Assembly: GCA_934045905.1 (NCBI GenBank)
Contig: OW203763.1
Location: forward strand, 16,250,948-16,314,947
DNA from: Leuctra nigra
Lineage: Eukaryota; Arthropoda; Insecta; Plecoptera; Leuctridae
Reading direction: 5' to 3'
DNA: 64,000 bases
The stretch's first letter is position 1. Each line of letters opens with the position of its first letter. A program made the translations under genes and the position numbers. Below the pieces are notes generated by a model. It was given only the letters and a program-made list of their open reading frames with translations. It was not told where the DNA came from and ran no database searches. This document shows, piece by piece, positions 34,390 to 48,000 of the stretch.

Positions 34390-37074
34390 GTTGAGTTTCC
34401 ATGGTAACATTTCTTTTGAAAGGCGCATGATCTGCCCTAAAGCAACAAACTAACTAAAATGGCATTGGCCAATAATTGCTAAAGCTGAAGCTGTTCCTAG
34501 AAATCACGGCAAACCAAGATCAGGATATCACGCTTCCGTTTACGAACTGCTCTGGGAAACAAATCGGTTTATAGTAATTGCTCATTGCGAACTCTGTTTA
34601 GTTAGGTCAAGTACCTACCTGCATGATCAATTCATGAACTTGCCATGATGATAATGCTATCTACTACCTCTAAATATGATGCTAAATCCAAGGGTAAATA
34701 ACTACAAAAATCAGTGTACACTTTAAAAAAAAATCAGAAAAATCAAATGTCTATGTAAAAAAGAGTAAAAAAATGAAAAAAATAATAAAAAACATCATAT
34801 CAAAATCATACAAAATCAAAAAAATCAGGTGTACACTAAAATGTACACTACAAATCTACACTACAAATCTACACTACAGATTTGTACACTACAAATCTAA
34901 GTAAGTACTAAATCTCAAAGTCCAACACAGAGATGCTGCTAGGATGCTGCCCTCTGTTCCCTTGCTGGTGCCAAAATTACCTGCCGAAAACGAAATTGTA
35001 TCAATGTACCATCAATAAAAAAGGAAAGAGCAAGAATGCTTTGGGTTGAGAATAAATGTTTCCATCGATAGCAAGCAAAAAAGTTGCTAAAAATCTCAAA
35101 ACCACCACTAAAATGTTTTCAAAAATTTAATTTTGTTAATTTTGTTAATTTTGTTAACCCTCGTGAGCCGCACGTTTTTCAGCACATTTAAAGCGCCAAG
35201 AATAATATCGTATGAGGTGCTAATATGTCTGGTGAAGCCTATAATAACAGAGAGAGGGTAGATTGTATAATCAAATACTCTTAGGTATTTAGGTATTTAG
35301 GTATCTTTGCTTTCGTTGTTAATTCAAATAATTCTAGATATTCAATCATATTATAATTATAATTTCTGTCGATGTTATATGTCTTCGCATAACATATTTA
35401 TTTTATAATGCCAGTTTTTGCAATAAAGTTATTTCTCTCTATATTTTTATATAAGCTGTAATATATCAATTTTCTCAGTATCAGGCATAATATATTTCGC
35501 TTCTAAATGATCAACAAAGCAGTAAAACATTGACGTAATGATTGACTCTTTAAAAATACTATCAAAACATACACTTATTAAAAATATTTAGCCGAACTTT
35601 AAACAATTAGTGGTCAGAAAAGCGAGTTTGCAAATGAGTAGATGAATGTCAAAGATTATTGGATTTAGGGATAGTTTTACGAACAAGAAGTATTATCCGT
35701 AAAACTTCGAGGTAAAACCTCGAGGAATAAACTCTTCCACTTCCATTCCGAACATACCTTAGGGTAAATAATTTAGCTTTTTATACGGGGAAAAAATCAT
35801 CCCTAAGGACGAAGAAATTTTGCCTCTTTTCCTTCCAAGTTATCCCGTGGTCTGGATGATTAGTTTAGACGGAAGAGAAGTGAGAGTGAGATTAAAATGA
35901 CCAATGCACTGAATAAGGGTTGCAGATACATGGAGAGCCAAGGCTTAGAAATCCCCGAGTCCTTTTTTGTATAGTTTTCAGAAGATCGATGTTGAACATA
36001 TTCATTGTTGAAAACATAAATACAACATAACACGTGAAGGAACTCATCACGGATTATTTAAAATATCAAAATGAAGGTTCCATAGAAAGAGTAGAAATGT
36101 TGAATTAGAGAGAAACTGCTCCTAATCAAAATGATCAAAACGTCACTTCAGTATCTACACATTTTGAAATTATAAAATTACATGCATGTTTTATTCGTTA
36201 CCTACATACGTAGTTTAGCAAATACCTTTTTATTGGTTTGCACATGGTTTTAGCCATAATGAACAATAAACTCAAAATAAATATTATTTGTCGAATAACT
36301 AGACCCAAGAATTTGTATTTCAATAATTATAGGTAGTTTTATGGAATAGCGAATCTAATTATGAAATGACAAAACCAAAACCGACTTGAAGCGTTTCCGG
36401 GCCAAAAACACAAAATCTCACGGAGAATTAACCGAAGTAAACATCATCATATAAAAGTTACAGATTAATTACAAACAATAAAATGCTTCATTTTATACGA
36501 TTGCTTACGGAAAAATCGAACGTAAAAAACACAAATTGCTATAAACAAGATCGAATGTAACACTTTTCAAGTGATGTCGGCATTTTCTCTTTCTAAACGT
36601 GTAATCGATGTAACAGCTTTGAGCCGCCGTTATCCAACGCTCGTGTGATCTAAGAGAGGCTTCACGGGAATAGTACTTTCTATCCTCTCTCCTCGAGATC
36701 AGGATCAAGGTCACGGTCAATCCTTGCTTGGGTCAGACTAGAGGAACATTCAAGTATCAGTGAAAGTTCATCAAAGAATGCTACACTCATTCTTATGTGT
36801 TCTTTATGTAATATGTTTTATCGAAGCACAAATAATTTAATTCTGAATGTTTGGAGTACAAAAAAACAGTTTTAATTTTTTATTCTGGTATCAACAGAAA
36901 GCTAGAAGGTTCAAATTAAGTTTAACTACACTTGGGTAAATTATAATAAGTAATTAGCATAATAGCTCCATCCATAAAAAAAATTCCAGTCAAAAATCGT
37001 TCTTGCATCGTCTTCTTGTAAACGGTTTGCATGATGGTATACCTATAGGATGCACTCGTATATAGTCAAGACAA
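34390..37074. other. AT-rich region, no gene seen
   Basis: Contains a short direct repeat of CTACAAATCTACA type near 34845-34900 and a TTAGGTATT triplet repeat near 35285. Nothing else is recognisable. Confidence 0.6.
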
Positions 37075-38207
37075 CCCAGCAAACACAAGGTTGTACCTGG
37101 GACCTCCCCAGTCCCTCCTAATTAAGGATGTAGGATATCCCCAGTCCTTCCTAAAATGATCCTAAAAGCCTCCCCACAGCTTCCTAATGGGGATCCTAAA
37201 TGGCTCCCAGGTACATCCTGGGGAGGGAGGACCATCCTAAAAAAAGGAAGGTCTGCCTTTTTTTAGGAGGAATTCTGCCTTTTTTAGGAAGAATTCTGCC
37301 TTTTTGAGGATATCCATCTCCTAAATTAGGACATAATTTCCTAGATTAGGTAGATCATTTTCCACGATATTACAATTGAGTGCCTTTTCAAAATGCCTTA
37401 TTTAATATATTTAATACACGACAGAGCGATATAATATATAGACCGATAGCGGATAGATATACACCAACGCTGACAGGACAGGGGTATAGGCTCACTCCAC
37501 CAAAAAGTGAAGCATTTTTGCATCACTTGCGGGACACCGACAACAAACACCAACATGACAGCGTCAGATCAGCTGCTATCATTCATTTCTTTGAAGGAAT
37601 TTATTCATTTTTAGTTTGAATGCATCATACCTACAAATAATATGGATCGGAGTGCAGGGACAACTTGCAGGGGACAACTACTAAAGAGGAAATACACATT
37701 TGTCCTATCATGTAAAGCAACGTGTCTCATTTTGTTACAAACTCTTATAATTTTTGCCAGATTTTGGTAATAATAAAACTTACCTACTTAAAACAAACAA
37801 TAAAGATATCTGAGTAAAACATAAATCTATATTGAAGTTGAAGGGCAGAGTACTCTGTTGACAGCTAACGAAACCTATATAAATATTTCAATAGCGGCCA
37901 TTTTTAGTGTAATATATCCTAAAAAAAAGCAATTGCCTAATTTAGGGAGGACCGTCCTAAAAAAGGAAGGTCTGCCTTTTTTTAGGAGGTATTCTGCCTT
38001 TTTTAGGAAGAATTCTGCCTTTTTTTAGGATATCCCTCCCTAAATTAGGCAGTTGCCATTTTTAGAATAAGCCATCTTGAATTTGGAAGAGTCCTCCTTA
38101 CTAGGATGTACCAGGGAGGTCCCCAGTATATCCTTGTAAGGATATCCCTATTTAAGGAGCATCATCCTAATATTAGGACCTCCCAGGGAGCTCCTGTGTT
38201 TGCTGGG
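37075..38207. mobile_element. Non-autonomous DNA element with CCCAGCAAACACA ends
   Basis: Terminal inverted repeats share 13 bases (CCCAGCAAACACA). Inside, a module of about 107 bp at 37224-37330 is repeated in the same orientation at 37944-38050 with few differences. It is rich in CCTAAA/TTTAGG and AATTCTGCC. A unique stretch of about 610 bp lies between, with a 79-codon frame of no known family. No clear target duplication was found, so the superfamily is left open. Confidence 0.75.
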
Positions 38208-41200
38208 AAAGATCACACACTTCTAAAAAGATGATAGTGTCTTGTTTCGTTAATATATTTTTTTATTTACATTAAATTATACATATGAAATTATAATATG
38301 CTCTCCCCTTCATGAATACATGTGTCGAGGAGATCAATGCTGAATTGAGAAAAATATATTTGAAATTCAAGATTAAAATGCCCGTGACCCGAAACGCTCT
38401 CAGGACACGGTTAGCGAAAATAAAATAATACCTACGCTTTCCTTGACTGATCTCCGACCACATGCAAAAGAAATGATATTTCGCAATCATGAAAAGTTGG
38501 GTCCAGGGATTTGTGACGAAGTTGGTATATATCAAATCCAAATCAAATTAGTTACCCATACCTAAACTCTTCAAATGATAGATATTATATATATTTCATT
38601 TTATAATTTTGTAACACATTATACACTTACATCTACTTGGAGATCTAGAATGTCATAATTGTTTGTAATCTATTCATCAAAAGAGTGTATAAGTATCATC
38701 AGTAAATATCACTTTCAACACATATTGATATTTTTCGAATCAATCGAAGCAGAGTAGATGGTGTTATTATTATTGGTTCGTTCGGTTGTTAGGTGATGGC
38801 GGTCGGTGTGAGTTGACTTCGAGCGGCCATTGCCCTCGTCTTCGTCTTCCATGTATGCCTGGGGCATCTAACAGGACTTAGAGCCTTCACACAGAAAACT
38901 ATCTTCCCACCTTGGTACATTCCGATCTTAGAGAATATATATCGTCATCGACTCACACACTCACACTTTGTCAGACGACGTTGCTGTCTGGACCAGAAAT
39001 CGGCCACTCAAAGGCGGGAAGTAAGGATTCAAAAGTTATACAAAATGGCAGCGCATGGAATTATAAGATGGCGTAGTTATGAGGAGTTATACCTACGCTA
39101 TGTAGGAAATTAGTTGAGTAGCCTAACTTCTGGTCGACTAGACTGAAGCGTGCATACAGAATGATCGATATAAGGATTGGAACACACTTTTTCATTGTGA
39201 TCATGAGAAAGATAGAATTTAAATATTATTTTAAATACCTACAACTGTTACCTTCTTCTTTTTGACAATCCGTAATGAAAGTGGCCTTGAGAGACGCTTC
39301 TATAAAACTCTCACTAAAACCTGGATGATTAATCAATTAAAAGTGTATAGTTCTGTTTTAAGAATCCAAACTTAAATAATATTCAATATGTTCGTAGTAA
39401 ATAGTCCTGCTCAAATAATTTGCTATCCTGCGATTTTATCGATTTTAGTCGCCTGATTGGTTCCACGCTAACCAACATCTAATTGGATTGGTGATGATTA
39501 AATTTAAAGATTACTTCGCAGAAGTAATTAAATTATTATCACCAAATTAGTTAACTAATTAACATATAGATTCAATCATCAGCACTTAGGTTGATTCATA
39601 CATGAGAAATACCTATTAAAATCTATTCAATTTGGAAATTATTAATTTTCTGTCAACTGGACCCTCGCAGACCTTGGTGGATGGAAATGGAATGAATAAA
39701 ATGGCTTACAAGCCATTGTAGGATTGAAGATGTCTGGCTTCTAATATAAATAAAAAATAAAAAAAAGATGCAATGACCTGGGGTGAGTTTCGTAATTGCA
39801 TAAAAAAAATTGTAAAAGTAAGCTCCGTGGAAAAAGGCGTTGTATTCGAGTCTGTTTTCTTTGAAATGAAGAGGTTTGCAAGTAGTTTAGTTATCACGTT
39901 ACTTTTGATCCATTCATGGCTATTTCCTTCCAAGAGATTCACATTGTCTGACTGCCCCATCCATTTCAAACCATTCCATCTACTGGCATTCATGCGAATC
40001 TTCCCAAAGATGCCAGAGCTCGCTGCACAATTCAATAAAAATCAAAAGAAAAGACGATCAGCACGAAAATCCTCCTACAATATCCGAACTAAAATGGATA
40101 AACACGAAAAAGAGTACTCGGTTGTGAAAACGAAGGTGATTGCCCTCTAATACAAAGATCATTTTATTCACTTCATCTCTTGTCAATAGGCTGTTGGTTT
40201 TAGGTTTCGAAGTTTCCGTGATACTGAAAATGATTATTTTAGCTCAGGGGTATGGTTACTAAATAAAATGTTAGTCCTGTAAATGCGAAAGTAGCAACTT
40301 CCAAGTATCAATTACCTAAGTATATTCACAACATCCAGGGTCAAGAGATGGTCAAGATCAAAACTCTCACGATCACAGTTGTTGGTATTTTTCCCCAATA
40401 ATATTTTCTAATCACATTTTCATAATTATCGAAAATCATATAGATTTTAAAAATGTTATCAGAAATAGAGAAAGGGAGTAGAGTGCATCATTATTCTGTA
40501 TATATTTGTGAACAGATTTTTAAACACGTTGACCAATGGCCACAAACACCCTTTCAACCTTCTTATCAGCAGCGAATGCTACAAATGTACGACCACATTA
40601 GGCAACTGAAATCCTATTTTGTCTCTCACAGACTTGGGTTTAAATCCCATTCCCAGGAAACACTTGGAAGTGGAAGGTTTTGTTACCTTCTTGATATTAT
40701 CATCGTTCATTGACTGGAGTCAGGTGGGCCAGAGCACAGATGGCCTACGGATAGAGAGGGGCGAAAAAAAAACGTGTAAAAAACTTATCAAGATTTTGTT
40801 AGGGGAGTGTTTCAGAATATGAGAATCTTGAGTGGAAGAAAATTTGTCAATTTACAATACTAGAATGACCAGATGGTCCTAAATACGAATGATAAAACAA
40901 GTTAGCGGAAATGGAAAATGGTTTAGATTATATTCATTTTACTTTTAAATGTCATCGTTTGGATATTGTTGTACCTACCGTCTTAATTAAATAATATACC
41001 TATGGAAACAATTAAAATTGGAATCAGATTAGGCATTAATTCGCCATAAAAATGTTCAAACTAAAGGTGCACCTTATATATACTACAGTATACTATAGTA
41101 TAGTAAATAATAGACTAAATTTGTCTAGATTGGTGAAGATAGGTTCCGATAAAACGCAGTTGCAGAAGTTGCTTGACTGTTCAAAAATGTCTAACCGAAT

Positions 41201-41520
41201 ACAGAAGAATCTTTTATTTGCATTTCTTGTAATTAATCTATTTTCTAGAATGTGTTCGAATAATGAAGAACAAATGGAGAATATGGAATTTCTCGTGGCC
41301 ACAATGAATGTACATTTGATTTGAAGCCGGACCTTGCTAAATATGTAGGCTACCTATAATAAGACACGTACGCGATTCTATTTCCATGAGAAGAATTCGA
41401 ATTTACTCCAAAACTCTATATTTAGCCTATACGAAAGTAGATCAGTAATCCAATAATAAGTTCTGCAGAATTCAAATAACCAATATCTTTACAATGGCGT
41501 CCACTGGAATTATGGTAGAA
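38208..41520. other. Region without a confident gene
   Basis: Holds a CpG-rich patch at about 38770-39010, opposed open frames at 39706-40150 with no known motif, and a tRNA-like B box (GGTTTAAATCCC) near 40633. The text near 39700 resembles the 3' end of a retroelement but is too short to classify. Confidence 0.5.
38715..38852 (-). CDS. Small ORF, 45 residues, unknown
   Basis: Starts MEDEDEGNGRSKSTHTDR and ends NINMC before TGA, within the CpG-rich patch. The plus strand of the same patch has ATGGCGGTCGGT followed by GTGAGT, which could be a very short first exon. Either reading is speculative. Confidence 0.15.
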   Translation of the reverse strand: MEDEDEGNGRSKSTHTDRHHLTTERTNNNNTIYSASIDSKNINMC

Positions 41521-44500
41521 GGGACAGGGGGGGGGGGAGGGCAAATTTTGACTCTGCAGGCGGTTCTGGACGATGGGTCCCTAAATTGAACTGTAGGTCT
41601 GAGGCACATAGCCCATGAAAATGTCACATTAGATACATGGGTTGAAATCAGTTGAAGCGTTTTGATGCGGTAATTGAAAGATTTTGATATTATCAAAATA
41701 CAAAATACAGCTGCATTGTTATGCGACACAAAACTTTACTTTTTCGATTTCATAAATTTCCATGCTTACAGAAATTAACAAGAATCCTGGAACAGAATCT
41801 TTCACACTCCTGGAAAAAAATACATGGAATTAAATTATACCTTAATTTCCTGGAAATTAATTACTATACTCTTAAATTATCATATATTTTAATGCGTTTT
41901 CCATTTTTTCGGTCTTTGTGGACTTGATTCCCATGGACGTTCTTCCTGATTGGTGTTTTATCGTGCTTTTCCTCAAATATCTACTGGGAAATTTTCTCCC
42001 TATTAATAGACCACGGCCGTCCTTCCTTCCATTACTTCCCATTTCTTCATCATCATTATCTCACAATCATCAATCATCGTCATCATCATCTTCCATCAGT
42101 TGTCACTAGACTAGTTGAAGAATAGTGCGACGTTAAACACCCTTATAAAAAACTCATTAGGCACAAAAATTGATATACTATTATGTAACAAAGTCTCAAG
42201 ATTCACTTGCATGAAACTTAGGTAGTAATTGTTCACCAAATTCAACAGAAATTAGAGTTAATAATTACATTGTTTAATGTTTAATAATTAAAGAGAAAAG
42301 CAGTAATTAACATTGAACTTGAGTGAATCTTTGTCGATTACACCACGGAATGCAACAAACGCAAGTAAATATTCGACGGAAAGTCTACACGAGGTCAAAG
42401 AATGGTTCTGACTCGCTTCAGAATTTCTTTGTGCGAAGTTAGAAGTTTTGTTCAGCACAACTTGCTGCCTATCACTTTGGGAACATCACAAATTACACCA
42501 GGCCCTAAACAATGCAGCATTACGTGAATTGTAAAAAAAAGACAACTGAATTCACGGAACTCCACTTCCGGTGAGAGAAAAGTGAAGAACAGAACATCTT
42601 CAAAGTAAATTGCATGATTAACGGCGCACTAGACTGATGTGGACGTGGTATTTGATTGGAAAGATGGAAAATCAAGATCGATAATGACTTGTGGATTTTC
42701 AGAGCTGTCGAATGAAGTCGTGACAATGTGACATTGTGACAGTGACAATGATCTTGAATGTGTCTCTGAAAACGGCCGTTGTCTGAATCTTTTTTTCGTA
42801 TAGACAAATCAATCCATGGGTTTAGACTGATGAGTGATTTCCAAATGCCGAATATCTATGATTTTGTAGCTCACTTATTATTACTTGGATTGGATTGATC
42901 TTATTCCAAATTAATCAGTATTTTGCAAGGGGCTTGAAAATGGCAAATTCAATAATTAAGAACACTTACTGTGCAACAGTCTGTATTACACAATGATGTT
43001 ATGACCAATAAAACCATTCTGAATATTGAGTAATAACTAGAAAACAAAATAGCATTTTTTTCTTAGTCTATAAATTAAAACCATTACCAGTATAAGTGCA
43101 TGATTATAATTGCACAAATCTAAATTTAAGAACAATAACTTATAAGTTGTATCATGGTAATAGCATGATAAAAAAGATGGGTAATTATTATTTTGTTAAC
43201 ATACTATTGTGCATATATATGGCTTATAACCTTATGCCCAAGTTAATTAATATGTTATACTTTTTTTTAATTGTATGACGTGTTATTGGAGGACAAATTC
43301 GAACATGACTTCACTTCACTGCTACACTGGTTAAGTACATCTTATCCACCTCATCTTATTATTCAAGTTCTCAAAATGGCCGACATTTCAAAGCGTCTAT
43401 GTCGATGATGTCATTTGACCAAGCTACATTGGGCAAGATGCCTGCATCCACCATCCACCAACCGACAACAGTCAGTATCATAAAAACTGGACATTTATTT
43501 GTGATTTAGACCAGTATTTGAATCAGATATCGGTTCACCTTCCAGCAACCATTCCAAAGAAAATACCTGGTGAACAAGTTAACAACCAAACAGGAGAGAA
43601 ATAGTACCTAAATGCATTTGTATTCAGAGCCACTTATTATTAAAGCATAATTGAATTTTTAAACAATTACGAACAATTACAATTTGGTGCGTCGTGCCTT
43701 CTTATAATTTGATAAGATATTTCCAAGAACTGAAGTTTCATCGATTGAAATCGTGATTGGTTAAAAACAAAAGATAAATGATGAAAAGTTATTTTATCGA
43801 TTGATTAATCACAAGTGAGAACACACATTCATCACAAATGATACGCAGGAATAGTTCAAAAAAATTAACTTGTAAGTCACTTTTTCAATTATAAGATTTC
43901 AATCGTCTTCGATATAAATTATAATTTCTCGAATGAGCGCTCCTTGCACAGTCGAGAAATCTCGCTAGAGGTCAAGGTTTTGACCTCTCGGCCAGGATTT
44001 CAAGGACCTTGAATATCCAGACATCTTCTCCAGTAGGTATCTTACCTATACGTATCATTCGATCTCTATGTGCTCTCTTCATCCTTTCCTTTCCTCTCAA
44101 CGAGAAAGTGGAACTAATATCACGGCAAGGTTACATTCTTCCTAAACTTTCAAGAAGTCACTTGGATTCCTTCCTATAACGATTTCCTAATCAGTTTTGA
44201 AATGTCCAAGCAGTTGGAATTAATAATGTAATACCTACACAAATAGCTCTGGCTTCAAGTCATCTCATCATTAACATACCAAGAAGAAAAATAAGTGATA
44301 TTTAAACACGCACTACGGGAAATCATACCGGAGGTACTGCTATTGACGTCATATAGACAACTGTGCCATTAAGATGACTATCACGTGACAAAATAAAAAG
44401 TGCTATTTCAATTATCTTGCGAATAAGAAAAGGTTTAATATTATGTATATTTTTAATGTATATATTTGTTTATAGAAAATATGTGTTCTTCTAATAAAAT

Positions 44501-46335
44501 TTAATTTCTGATGCATTCATCCATTTTTTGACAGTCATATTATTTCAAATATTCAACGATAAAATATGGATCTCATATCACATGAATAATGATCTCGTTT
44601 GTCGAGAGAACTTATTCTGTATATTTTTCCTGATCGTTATGTCGCTTCGACCGAATTCATTTCACTGCCATTCGGTGACAAGGTGAATTAGAATCTACGT
44701 ACCCCGGAGTATATCCCGTTTATAGGATCATTCGTTGCAAGGCATAGTTATTCATCGGCAAACAATGTTGGTAGTAAGCAATGTTGGTAGCAAACCATCA
44801 GTGCCGCAACCGCCTCTTTCCCGCCATCATTGGTTCATACCTTCATCATTGCCATCACCCTCTTACCTCTATATTCACCGCAGTCCATATATCAGTAAAA
44901 AAACACACTAAAAAAAATCGTGTACATCATATTTCATCAAGTCGTACTCGTTTTGTTTTCTCGAAGTAAATCAATAACTCTCTGAAATGTGATCTGTGAG
45001 ACAGGAGTTGGTTGGATGCTGGGCAATTGGCTAACCTTGAGGCTCGAAGTGGTGATTGTGTTCCATCCCAATGTCCCTGAAGCAGGTTCGTGTCTTCAGA
45101 CGCCCCCACTTGCCCTTAACCCGAGACTCAAGTCATACCAGTTCAATGTTGTTGGATTTTATACATCTCATTATCACTTTTATTATTATTATTATTATTA
45201 CTGTAGGTTGGGTGGCGTGTGTGTTTTTATTTAAAAAAATCGTTCAACTTCTATTCTTACTTGTGGGCAGATATTCAATTATTGAGAACGAGAACGAGAT
45301 AGTGTGTGAGAGTAATAGAGATAGGGGGGGGGGGCACGAATAAATTCGAGATCATTTGAATTAATCAATAGGTAGTTCTATTAAAAATTATGTAATGCGG
45401 TATATTTTATTAATATTATACGTTATTACTATATTAATCTTCATACATTTCATCATAATACAATGGTCAACATACAAAAAAGAATCATAATCATTATACT
45501 TCTAACATTTAAACGATCTTTTGGATAATTCTAGAATATGCGGTTTTGAATCTTAAAATAATCTCCATAAAGTCAAAAATCTATATGAATTATTGATAAC
45601 ATATATTGTATTGTTACTGCTTTTATGAAAATGAAGTTAGTTTTGAGTGGCCTGATCGCACGAACATATGCACGTGCAATGAAACTAGTGGGATTTCAAC
45701 CCACGCTCTTTGTGATTGGGTGGTAAATTGGAACTAACTTGATAGCCATACATTATTAGCTCTTCAAGAAATGTTCAACCGATTTGACAATAAGATAAGA
45801 TCAACTCAGATACTTTTTTTAAACAAATTGTTATTTATTATTATTTCATGGTCATTGGGTGCAGCTCTTCTACAAATATATTCTTTAGACTTACCATGTT
45901 GCTCTATACAAACTAATTTGAATGAAATTTTAAAAGTACGCCTCTCATAATTTCCGAAATTGGTTCGTCCACTTTTTACCACCTCCCTGACTCCCCCTCC
46001 CCCTTACTTTACATAAATGGCTTGGCGAATCTTACATTGAGTTTTGGCACATATGTCGTATTCGCAGAGGACCTATTATGACTTGTAAAATAATTATTCT
46101 AATACTTAGTGCGGCATCTACCTATATTCAATAGAGCCAGGTGTTTCAAATACTTAATGGGCCACGCCCAAAACTAATCCTTATAACAAGGTTTGGGTTA
46201 ATAAAAAAATTATATAATAATATGTAGCTCTTTAATCAGTCTAGGAAAGATGACTTTTTGTTTACTCTAATGTTCGTGTTTGCATTGGTGTTTTGGTTTT
46301 GGGTGGAAGTGCCATGGTTTGGCACAAGTTGGTTG

Positions 46336-46360
46336 CCCCCCCCCCCCCCCCCCCCCCCCC
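46336..46360. repeat. Poly-C tract of 25
   Basis: Uninterrupted C25 followed by ACACACA. Length is uncertain in any sequencing of such tracts. Confidence 0.85.
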
Positions 46361-46829
46361 ACACACAACTAATACAGACACCTGTCGAGGAAATTAACTC
46401 AACTGAGGGCATTTACCTCCACGACTAAATTAGCTGGCCATTAGCAGGAATCACGTTGTAACGATATACTTACACAATCGCTTGATAAACTTTACCTTGA
46501 CAGTTTGACTACACTTGAAGGAACCAAGGTGTTACAAGGAAACGATGAGCGAAAGTTCAACTTTCTTGTAATGATTGTGAGGTTACATTTTAAAAACATT
46601 ACTTTTTACTAATTAGTTGAATTCGGATAAACAAGACCCGAATGATAGCATAGTCTTTCGGTGTCTTAAACACCAAACAATAGGCAGGCATGGGGAAGAT
46701 CTGAAATTAAAATGTTTATGATAAGGATATTTGGTTGATTTCTTGTGATATGTATGTATCATGTTGATTTTGTAATGATTTGTAAAATATATGAAATTAT
46801 GAAATATCCCAAGCGATCAACCAATGAGC

Positions 46830-47060
46830 TAAAAGGAACGAGGCAAGTTGGCTCCGGGAAAGTTACGCTCTGGACTTCAGCTCCGGGGTTCGATTCCCGT
46901 CGACAGGCAAATGCAGGGAAGGTTCTCTCTGTGCTATTAGGCCACTACGGCGTCCTTCTCACCACCCACCTCAACTCCTACCATCATCACAATCATTCAT
47001 TTGTCACCATAAGCCGTTGCCAGGGTGCCAACATTTGCAGAGGGGGTGCTAGGAAAATAA
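46830..47060 (+). mobile_element. tRNA-derived SINE
   Basis: Begins AAGTTGGCTCCGGGAAAG, has the B box GGTTCGATTCCCG, then GGCAAATGCAGGGAAGG and TTCTCTCTGTG. A CpG-bearing body and CATCATCAC-type tail follow. Same family as 25560-25695, opposite orientation. Confidence 0.6.
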
Positions 47061-48000
47061 GATTCCAGAAAAAGCGGTGTCTGTTAATTAAGGTATGTTC
47101 ATTTCAACAGATAGGGTGTATGTAAGTCACCTCTATAATGTCCTGATAAAACTTACCCCCTAGTGCGACTTACTACCAGTCGTACACAGACGTAGTATAA
47201 GTTGCCTAAAATATTGAAATTTGTATACAGAAGGGTGATTTACAAGCCTGTTTTACAAGCCTGTTTTTATCGCTCCCTTTTATCACAACATATAGAGGCG
47301 GCTGTACGTTACGTAATTTTGCAACCTAAACGGCATGAAGTCTTTAGGGCAACTGCCAGCTGTATTTGACGTTATTCCTGTTAACGTTTGTCTGCAGTTA
47401 TCCAACATACATTTATACAATTAATTATTTATCTACTTAAAATACTAAAATAGATAGTTGCCAGCGTGGCCAGTGAAATTTTACAAGTACTTATTAAAAA
47501 ATGTAAAGTTGGAATCAATCAAATCCATCATCACTGATTGAACGGAATAATGAAAAATATATGAACACAAAAGATAACGATGCAACACAAACGCATGATA
47601 TAAAAGAGTAGAGGTAATCACGTAAAACTTTTGTTTTTTGACTCTCACGGCGAACTTTATCCCATGAGCTTTTTGTGCCTAAAAGCTGCAAAAGGGGCAA
47701 AATCTGAAAGTCAAATGGGAGGGGGGGGGGGGAGGGCCCTCCGGTCTCCAGCATACGGGCTCGGCGAGCATAGCCCCGGAAATTTGTGTAAATATCAACA
47801 AAATTCTAAGCATTTTGATACGTTTTGGACATCATCATTATAGTTAAGTCCAAACTGTGTTCTACGGAACAAAATAGCTTACAAAGTTTTTTGGTGTATT
47901 TCTTTAATTTTTCAAATAATATAAGAGGGAGGCAGGGAGGGAGGAAGGGGGGGGGGGGGGTGAAATATATCTACATTAAAAAAGCAAAGAAATCGTCAAA

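Larger units (their letters stand above)
41521..48000. other. AT-rich region with homopolymer G/C tracts
   Basis: No gene seen. Contains G11 at 41527-41537, G11 at 45324-45334, C25 at 46336-46360, G12 at 47721-47732 and G14 at 47947-47960, plus an (ATT)n run near 45180-45200 and a SINE at 46830-47060. Confidence 0.6.

Noticed and set aside
39706..40150. Overlapping 109- and 125-codon frames on opposite strands
   Set aside because: Neither shows a domain, a good start context or splice signals; a decayed element is likelier than a gene.
46895..46906. Intact tRNA gene suggested by a perfect B box
   Set aside because: The A box is degenerate, no cloverleaf can be closed, and the sequence continues into a SINE body.
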